DNA from: Pseudomonas sp. 21
GTDB lineage: Bacteria; Pseudomonadota; Gammaproteobacteria; Pseudomonadales; Pseudomonadaceae
Length of the DNA: 64,000 nucleotides
Reading direction: 5' to 3'
NCBI RefSeq assembly: GCF_000955805.1
Contig: NZ_JYOA01000003.1
Span: 149,540 to 213,539 of the forward strand
Part shown: one piece after another, positions 59,087 to 64,000 of the stretch
Layout: each line of letters starts with the position of its first letter
Position numbering within the stretch: the stretch's first letter is position 1
Translations under genes and position numbers: made by a program
The notes under the pieces: generated by a model
The model's database searches: none
Told to the model about the DNA's origin: nothing
The model's input: only the letters and a program-made list of their open reading frames with translations

Positions 59087-59112
59087 AAAAGGCCGGCATT
59101 TGCCGGCCTTTT
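59087..59112. terminator. Terminator between mscS and ampG
   Basis: AAAAGGCCGGCA pairs with TGCCGGCCTTTT (12 bp), with runs on both sides. It serves two convergent genes. Confidence 0.88.
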
Positions 59113-59138
59113 TCATGGGCGTTGCTTCATCAGCCAGT

Positions 59139-60947
59139 TCAGTGGCGTTCGGCGCTGGCTTGCTGCGCTGGTGCTTCGCTGGCTTCCTCGGCGGCGCCGT
59201 TGGTCATGTCGTTCTTGCGCTGCAGCCACAGCCAGCCGATCAACAGCAGCGTCGGTACGCCGAGCAGGGCGGTGAAGAAGAAGAACCGCTCGTAGCCCAT
59301 GCCCTCGACCATGGCGCCGGAGTAGCCGCCGATGAAGCGCGGCAGCAGCAGCATGGTGGAGCTGAGCATGGCGTACTGGGTGGCGGAGAACTTCAGGTTG
59401 GTCAGGCTCGACAGGTAGGCGACGAAGGCCGAGGTGGCCAGGCCGCCGCTGAAGTTGTCGAGCATGATGGTCACCACCAGCATGGTGACGTGGGGCTCCA
59501 GCACCTTGAGCAGGGCGAAGACGTTCTGCCCCATCAGGTGCGGGTCGTCGATCGCGCCCATCTGCGCCAGCATGGCGAACAGCAGGTTGGTCGCCGCCGA
59601 TGCCGCGCCGCCGATGAACAGGATCGGCAGGATGCTGAAGCGGGCAATCAGCACGCCGCCGGCCGCGGCGCCCACCAGGGTCATGACCACGCCGAACAGC
59701 TTGCTGACGGTGGCGATGGTGTCCTTGGAGAAACCCATGTCGATGTAGAAGACGCTGGCCATGGTGCCCATGACGGTGTCGGACATGCGATAGGTGGAGA
59801 TCAGCCCAAGCAGCAGCAGCGCCTGCCAGCGGTAGCGGCGGACGAACTCGGTGATGGGCGTCAGCACCGGCGCCATCAGCAGGCGGCCGGGAGCGGAAAT
59901 GCAGCTCAGGGCGATCAGCAGGTACAGGATGGCGAGCCACCACTTGCCGGCTTCGGCCATGTTGATGAAGGCGGTGCCGGTGACCAACAGGATGATCAGG
60001 ACGATCACCGAAACGGCCTGGTGGACGAAGTCGAATTGCGGCAAGCCGCGCCCGTGCACGGCCAGCAGCAGCGGACGGCGTACCTTCGACAGCAGTTCGC
60101 GGACCGGGCGGATCTGCCGGCGGCCATGCGGCGTCATGCAGATGCCGATGAAGATTCCGTACAGCGCGGCCCGTGGCCAGGCCTGGGCGGTCAGTGCGGT
60201 GAGCATGGCCGGCACGGAGATCAGCAGCACCAGCAGGGTCAGCACCGAGAGCAACTGGTGATTGAAGGCAAAGGCCGAGCTGCCGGCCTGCGGCTGCACG
60301 TTCACCGGCGGCTCTTTCATCAGCAGGGTGGTGATCAGGCCGGGCAGGATGGCCAGCGAGCACACCGCGTAGGTCAGCGCCCAGGCCGACTGGCTGTAGT
60401 GCAGGGCGCTGGACCCTGCCCACTCGGCGAGGAACAGCACGCCAGCGGTGGCGAACAGCACGGCGACCCGGTAGCCGGTCATGTAGCACGCGGCCAGCGC
60501 GGCCTGGCGGGTGTTCTCGGCGATTTCCAGACGGTAGGCGTCGATGGCGATGTCCTGGGTGGCCGAGGCGAAGGCCACCACCATCGCCAGGGCGATCAGC
60601 CAGTTCAGGTGCGATTGCGGGTTGCACAGGGCCATGCCGAGCAGGCCGATGGCGATCAGTCCCTGGGAGAACACCAGCCAGGAGCGGCGACGACCCAGGC
60701 GACCGATGAAGGGCAGGCGCCACTGGTCGAGCATGGGGGACCACACCCACTTGAAGGCGTACACCAGCCCGATCCAGCTGGCGAATCCGATGGTTTCCCG
60801 AGCGACACCCGCTTCACGCAACCACACCGAGAGGGTGGAGAGCACCAGCATGTACGGCAGGCCGGCGGCGAAACCCAGCAGCAAAAGCGCGAGGCTGGCG
60901 GGAGACTTGTAGGCAATCCATGCCTCGCGCCAGGAATGCTCTTTCAT
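59139..60947 (-). CDS. ampG: Muropeptide permease AmpG
   Basis: A 602-residue major-facilitator protein of about 14 helices that imports GlcNAc-anhydro-MurNAc peptides for recycling. In Pseudomonas this import controls AmpR and AmpC beta-lactamase. The N terminus contains SLALLLLGFAAGLPYMLVLSTLSVWL and the WSPMLDQW loop; a basic loop (MTPHGRRQIRPVRELLSKVRRP) splits the protein near the middle and the tail is Ala/Glu-rich. It fits P. aeruginosa AmpG in size. MltB in this window makes its substrates. Confidence 0.94.
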   Translation of the reverse strand: MKEHSWREAWIAYKSPASLALLLLGFAAGLPYMLVLSTLSVWLREAGVARETIGFASWIGLVYAFKWVWSPMLDQWRLPFIGRLGRRRSWLVFSQGLIAIGLLGMALCNPQSHLNWLIALAMVVAFASATQDIAIDAYRLEIAENTRQAALAACYMTGYRVAVLFATAGVLFLAEWAGSSALHYSQSAWALTYAVCSLAILPGLITTLLMKEPPVNVQPQAGSSAFAFNHQLLSVLTLLVLLISVPAMLTALTAQAWPRAALYGIFIGICMTPHGRRQIRPVRELLSKVRRPLLLAVHGRGLPQFDFVHQAVSVIVLIILLVTGTAFINMAEAGKWWLAILYLLIALSCISAPGRLLMAPVLTPITEFVRRYRWQALLLLGLISTYRMSDTVMGTMASVFYIDMGFSKDTIATVSKLFGVVMTLVGAAAGGVLIARFSILPILFIGGAASAATNLLFAMLAQMGAIDDPHLMGQNVFALLKVLEPHVTMLVVTIMLDNFSGGLATSAFVAYLSSLTNLKFSATQYAMLSSTMLLLPRFIGGYSGAMVEGMGYERFFFFTALLGVPTLLLIGWLWLQRKNDMTNGAAEEASEAPAQQASAERH

Positions 60948-60989
60948 GGGGGGTGTTTTCCAGCAGGACGAAAAATTACGCGAACTCTA

Positions 60990-61358
60990 CTAGGACTGCT
61001 CGCCGCTAGGCCAGCCGTGCCGACGTATGTCCACCCGATCGTTATGGATTCTGACACCCTCTGCACGCAATCGTGCGCGCTGTTCGTTACCCGAAACCGT
61101 GCCGATGGGCAGGCTGATGCGGCCACCGGCGGCGATCACCCGGTGCCAGGGCAGGCGGGTGCCTTCGGGCAGTTGGCTGAGGATGCGGCCCACCAGGCGT
61201 GCAGAGCGTCCCAGCCCGGCCAGTTTGGCCACGTCGCCGTAGGTGATCACGTGCCCTTCCGGTACTTGGGCGATCACCAGGAAAATGGCCTCGCGGCGAG
61301 TCTGCAGGCTTTCCTGCGTCAGGTCCGCGGAGGAGGCGGAGACTTTGCGCTCGGGCAT
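60990..61358 (-). CDS. Alkyltransferase-like protein (ATL)
   Basis: A 122-residue protein with the DNA-binding fold of O6-alkylguanine transferases (ITYGDVAKLAGLGRSARLVGRIL, then IPLHR-type loop). The active-site PCHR is PWHR (W71), the mark of ATL proteins, which bind alkylated guanine without repairing it and hand it to nucleotide excision repair. E. coli YbaZ (Atl) has the same change. A late start codon in frame is unlikely. It stands between ampG and a DUF481 gene. Confidence 0.9.
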   Translation of the reverse strand: MPERKVSASSADLTQESLQTRREAIFLVIAQVPEGHVITYGDVAKLAGLGRSARLVGRILSQLPEGTRLPWHRVIAAGGRISLPIGTVSGNEQRARLRAEGVRIHNDRVDIRRHGWPSGEQS

Positions 61359-61564
61359 GGATGACGGTCGCTTCGGTGGGGGCCAGGTCAGGATATAGCG
61401 AAGCCTGTGGTAGGCAAATGCCTGCGGCTAAATGAAGGAAGTTTCCGGTCCTTCTGTCAGTAATGATGAACTCTATGCCGCCGGGTCTGTCAGTCGTTGC
61501 TCTAGCGTCGGGTATCTGGATAATGCCCGGCTTTTTGCCCACTTTGTCCAGTTGAATCAGGCTC

Positions 61565-62566
61565 ATGTTGTCTAGAACCCTGCTCTCCATTGCCTTGGCT
61601 TCCTGTTCCCTTTCCGCTGTCGCCGATACCGTCTGGTTGAAGAATGGTGACCGCCTGACCGGCACCATCAAGCTGTTCGACGGCGGCAAGCTGTTGCTGG
61701 CGACCGACTATGGCGGGGAGATCACCCTGAAATGGGACAAGATCAAGACCCTCGAGACCGACCAGAACCTGCTGGTGAAGTACGACGAGGAAACCGGCGA
61801 GCATTCCAAGGGCATCAAGGCATCGGACGATGGCAAGGTCACGCTGGTCAACGGCGAGGCGCGTACGGTGGAGCTGGCGAAGATCGAACAGATGATGCCG
61901 CCCAAGCCGATCCTGGAAGACTGGGTGTGGACCGGCAATGTCGACTTCTCCCTGGACCACAAGCAGGCGGAGAACGATGTCGAGGACTACGACATCGATT
62001 TCAAGACCAATGCCCGACACGGCCGCTGGCGCCACAACCTGCAGGGCGAATACAACCGCGAGAAGAAGGACAATCAGGTCAGCACCGACAACTACTCGGC
62101 GCAGTACGCCCTCGACCGCTTCCTCGACGAGCACTGGTTCTGGCAGGGGCAGGCGCAGTACAAGCGCGACTGGATCGAGGACCTGCAGAAGAAGCGCACC
62201 ATCGGTACCGGCCCGGGCTACCAGTTCTGGGACAATGAACTGGGCGCGTTCTCCCTGGCCACGCTGGTCAACCGCAACGACTACGAGTTCGTCGACGACG
62301 AGAAATCCCACTTCTACAGCACCAGCCTGAAATGGGACTACAACCGCTACCTGCTGGCCAAGCAGTTCGAGCTGTTCACCAATGGCGAAGTCAGCAAGCC
62401 GCTGGAGTCCAACGTGGACTACGAACTGGAGAGCGAGGCGGGCATCCGCTACAAGCTGACCTCCTGGGCGTCCCTGAGCCTGAAGGCCGAGTGGGACAAG
62501 CTCAGCGGCAACGATGGCGACGTCAACGAGCGCCGCTACACCGTTGGCCTGGGCGTGGGCTGGTAA
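61565..62566 (+). CDS. DUF481 outer-membrane protein, YdiY-like
   Basis: A 333-residue exported protein. A signal peptide (MLSRTLLSIALASCSLSAVA) ends before DTVWLKNGDRLTGTIKLFDGG, a short SH3-like repeat domain seen in YdiY relatives (about 20-105). The DUF481 beta-barrel (about 120-333) has alternating aromatic strands (DWVWTGNVDFSLDHKQAE, RYTVGLGVGW at the end). The final aromatic Trp suits barrel insertion. E. coli YdiY is acid-induced; the function is unknown. Confidence 0.82.
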   Translation: MLSRTLLSIALASCSLSAVADTVWLKNGDRLTGTIKLFDGGKLLLATDYGGEITLKWDKIKTLETDQNLLVKYDEETGEHSKGIKASDDGKVTLVNGEARTVELAKIEQMMPPKPILEDWVWTGNVDFSLDHKQAENDVEDYDIDFKTNARHGRWRHNLQGEYNREKKDNQVSTDNYSAQYALDRFLDEHWFWQGQAQYKRDWIEDLQKKRTIGTGPGYQFWDNELGAFSLATLVNRNDYEFVDDEKSHFYSTSLKWDYNRYLLAKQFELFTNGEVSKPLESNVDYELESEAGIRYKLTSWASLSLKAEWDKLSGNDGDVNERRYTVGLGVGW

Positions 62567-62577
62567 CGCCGATTTAT

Positions 62578-62648
62578 GTAGGAGCGAGCTTGCTCGCGAA
62601 CAACCCCAACGACGGCGGGGAAACGTTCGCGAGCAAGCTCGCTCCTAC
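62578..62648. repeat. REPIN-like inverted pair no. 6
   Basis: Left unit 62578-62601 and right unit 62625-62648 are exact reverse complements of each other and of the common 24-bp sequence; the spacer is 23 bases. It lies between the DUF481 stop and a terminator. Confidence 0.9.
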
Positions 62649-62658
62649 AAAAAGCACA

Positions 62659-62687
62659 AAAAAGCCCCGCACATGGCGGGGCTTTTT
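62659..62687. terminator. Terminator between DUF481 gene and the reductase
   Basis: AAAAAGCCCCGC pairs with GCGGGGCTTTTT (12 bp, loop ACATG), the same stem as the cysNC terminator. It is bidirectional. Confidence 0.9.
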
Positions 62688-62701
62688 CATGGGCGGGCGA
62701 A

Positions 62702-63460
62702 TTACAGACGCAGGCCGCCGTCCAGCTCCAGCACGCGGCCGGTGTAGTAGTCGTTCTCGAGGATGTAGGCCACCGAGTGGGCGATTTCCATCGGCTTGCC
62801 CAGGCGCTTGAGCGGGATGCCGGAGGTCATTTTCTCCAGCGCTTCGGGTTTCATGCTGGCGACCATGTCGGTCTCGATGAAGCCCGGGGCCACACCCGCC
62901 ACGCGGATGCCGTAGCGCGCCAGTTCCTTCGCCCACACCACGGTGTCGGCGGCGACGCCGGCCTTGGCGGCTGAGTAGTTGGCCTGGCCCATGTTGCCGG
63001 CGCGGGAGATGGAGGAGATGTTGACGATCGCGCCTTCGTTCTTCAGCTCGATCATCTTCGCCGCCACTTCGCGGGTGCAGAGGAACACGCCGGTCAGGTT
63101 GACGTCGATCACCGCCTGCCATTGGGCCAGACTCATCTTGCTCAGCTCGCCGTCCTTGACCTTGATGGTCAGGCCATCGCGCAGGATGCCGGCGTTGTTC
63201 ACCAGGCCGTTGATGGCGCCGAAGTCGCTGGCGACCTGGGCCACCATGTGGGTAACCTGTTCTTCATTGGCGACGTTGCACAGATAGGCACGGGCGTCAC
63301 CGCCGGCGGCCTTGCAGGCAGCCACGGCTTCGTCCAGTTTTTCGGCATTGAGGTCAACCAGCGCGACGCGCGCGCCCTTGCCGGAGAGGTATTCGCCCAT
63401 GGCGCGGCCCAGGCCCTGGCAGCCACCGGTGATGATGATGACCTTGTCTTTCAATTGCAT
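62702..63460 (-). CDS. SDR family 3-oxoacyl-ACP reductase-like (FabG paralogue)
   Basis: A 252-residue short-chain dehydrogenase. The NAD(P) motif is [12 protein letters not shown] (11-22), NNAGI follows, and the catalytic Ser-Tyr-Lys is in [20 protein letters not shown]. The sequence around the cofactor ([11 protein letters not shown] after the second strand) favours NAD(H). It is outside the fab cluster, so the substrate is uncertain. The start ATG 63460 ([13 protein letters not shown]) is preferred over an in-frame start 18 codons earlier. Confidence 0.88.
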   Translation of the reverse strand: MQLKDKVIIITGGCQGLGRAMGEYLSGKGARVALVDLNAEKLDEAVAACKAAGGDARAYLCNVANEEQVTHMVAQVASDFGAINGLVNNAGILRDGLTIKVKDGELSKMSLAQWQAVIDVNLTGVFLCTREVAAKMIELKNEGAIVNISSISRAGNMGQANYSAAKAGVAADTVVWAKELARYGIRVAGVAPGFIETDMVASMKPEALEKMTSGIPLKRLGKPMEIAHSVAYILENDYYTGRVLELDGGLRL

Positions 63461-63567
63461 CGGAACAACCCCACGAACAGTTTCTGGTGAAAGGCCCCGC
63501 CGGCAGCTGTGCACAGAGTCAGCCCTGCCCGTCCGTTTACGACGGATTCTTTGCGAGGAGTCATAAG

Positions 63568-64000
63568 TTGAGCGTGAAAGCTGCCAAGCATGCCCGAGAA
63601 CTGCTGCTCAAGGAATACCGCGGCGTCCTCTCCACCCACTCGAAGAAGTGGCCCGGATTCCCCTTCGGCTCCGTGGTGCCGTATTGCCTGGACGAGGCGG
63701 GCCGGCCGCTGATCCTGATCAGTCGCATCGCCCAGCACACTCACAACCTGCAGATGGACGGCAAATGCTCGTTGCTCATTGGCGAGCGCGGCGTCGACGA
63801 CATCCAGGCCGCCGGCCGCCTGACCCTGCTGGCCGAGGCGCTGCTGATCGAGGACGTCGATGCCATCGCCGGCGCCGCCGAGCGCTACTACCGCTATTTC
63901 CCCGGCTCGCAGGATTACCACATCGTCCACGACTTCGATTTCTGGGTACTCGAGCCCGTGCAGTGGCGCTTCATCGGCGGCTTCGGCGATATCCACTGGC
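63568..64000 (+). CDS. HugZ/PNPOx-like split-barrel protein, N-terminal part (cut by window edge)
   Basis: The frame is open from TTG 63568 to the window end, giving 144 residues. GCGAGGAG ends 7 bases before the TTG; a GTG at 63574 is less well spaced. The segments [32 protein letters not shown] and [13 protein letters not shown] are typical of the pyridoxamine-phosphate-oxidase-like barrel in HugZ-type proteins (haem oxygenases or flavin binders). The C-terminal DUF2470 domain that would confirm it lies outside. It is divergent from the reductase. Confidence 0.85.
   Translation, partial: MSVKAAKHARELLLKEYRGVLSTHSKKWPGFPFGSVVPYCLDEAGRPLILISRIAQHTHNLQMDGKCSLLIGERGVDDIQAAGRLTLLAEALLIEDVDAIAGAAERYYRYFPGSQDYHIVHDFDFWVLEPVQWRFIGGFGDIHW

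Noticed and set aside
59100-61364. A 754-codon plus-strand frame opposite ampG and the ATL gene
   Set aside because: Same artefact: His/Gln/Asp-rich, no motif, and it covers the reverse of clear genes.

Overview
The window is chromosomal DNA of a Pseudomonas close to the P. aeruginosa group. DNA is GC-rich with strong third-position GC bias. The gene order, as I remember it, follows P. aeruginosa PAO1 from hisG (PA4449) down to PA4388 almost gene for gene. AlgW keeps the catalytic numbering H123/D153/S227. The intergenic repeats (a 24-bp GTAGGAGCGAGC... unit in inverted pairs) look like those of other pseudomonads, so I infer a non-aeruginosa member of the group. Nearly everything is core genome: I see no phage, transposase, CRISPR array, toxin-antitoxin pair or defence island.

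Layout. 1-2882: end of hisG, then hisD and hisC (histidine synthesis). 2938-13447: algW (envelope-stress protease), a Nif3-like protein, mltB, cysD-cysNC (sulfate activation), zapG, a small alpha/beta hydrolase, trpS and zapE. 13591-18100: a secreted protein of unknown function, a GlxA-type AraC regulator divergent from an LCAD-like acyl-CoA dehydrogenase, and an aldo/keto reductase. 18347-23142: rplM-rpsI, the cytochrome bc1 operon petABC, and sspA-sspB. 23192-26577 (minus strand): lpoA, yraN, a GmhA/DiaA-type SIS protein and a BON-domain lipoprotein. 26705-28257: rsmI, the RNase P RNA gene rnpB and the mraZ control region.

28258-46015 is a complete dcw (division and cell wall) cluster: mraZ-rsmH-ftsL-ftsI-murE-murF-mraY-murD-ftsW-murG-murC-ddlB-ftsQ-ftsA-ftsZ-lpxC. 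Many genes overlap by 1-11 bases and I see no intrinsic terminator until after lpxC. It makes UDP-MurNAc-pentapeptide and lipid II, builds the divisome, and commits precursors to lipid A. Genes elsewhere in the window serve the same wall: mltB and ampG (murein turnover and recycling), lpoA (PBP activator), zapG and zapE (division).

46085-64000: dciA, secA, argJ, a glutathione transferase, a Nudix-ThiE-like fusion, a cobalamin adenosyltransferase, a sensor kinase, panE, a response regulator with a ruined GGDEF domain, yajQ, mscS, ampG, an alkyltransferase-like protein, a DUF481 outer-membrane protein, a FabG-like reductase, and the start of a HugZ/PNPOx-like protein that runs off the end.

Intergenic regions are short and hold intrinsic terminators, six REPIN-like repeat pairs and a few readable promoters. 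The points most worth a second look are the REPIN variant with a shared internal block, the kinase / degenerate-GGDEF regulator / YajQ neighbourhood, the diverged APS-kinase domain of CysNC, the Nudix fusion with a decayed ThiE domain, and the MraZ-type operator with a possible second, reversed array beside rnpB.
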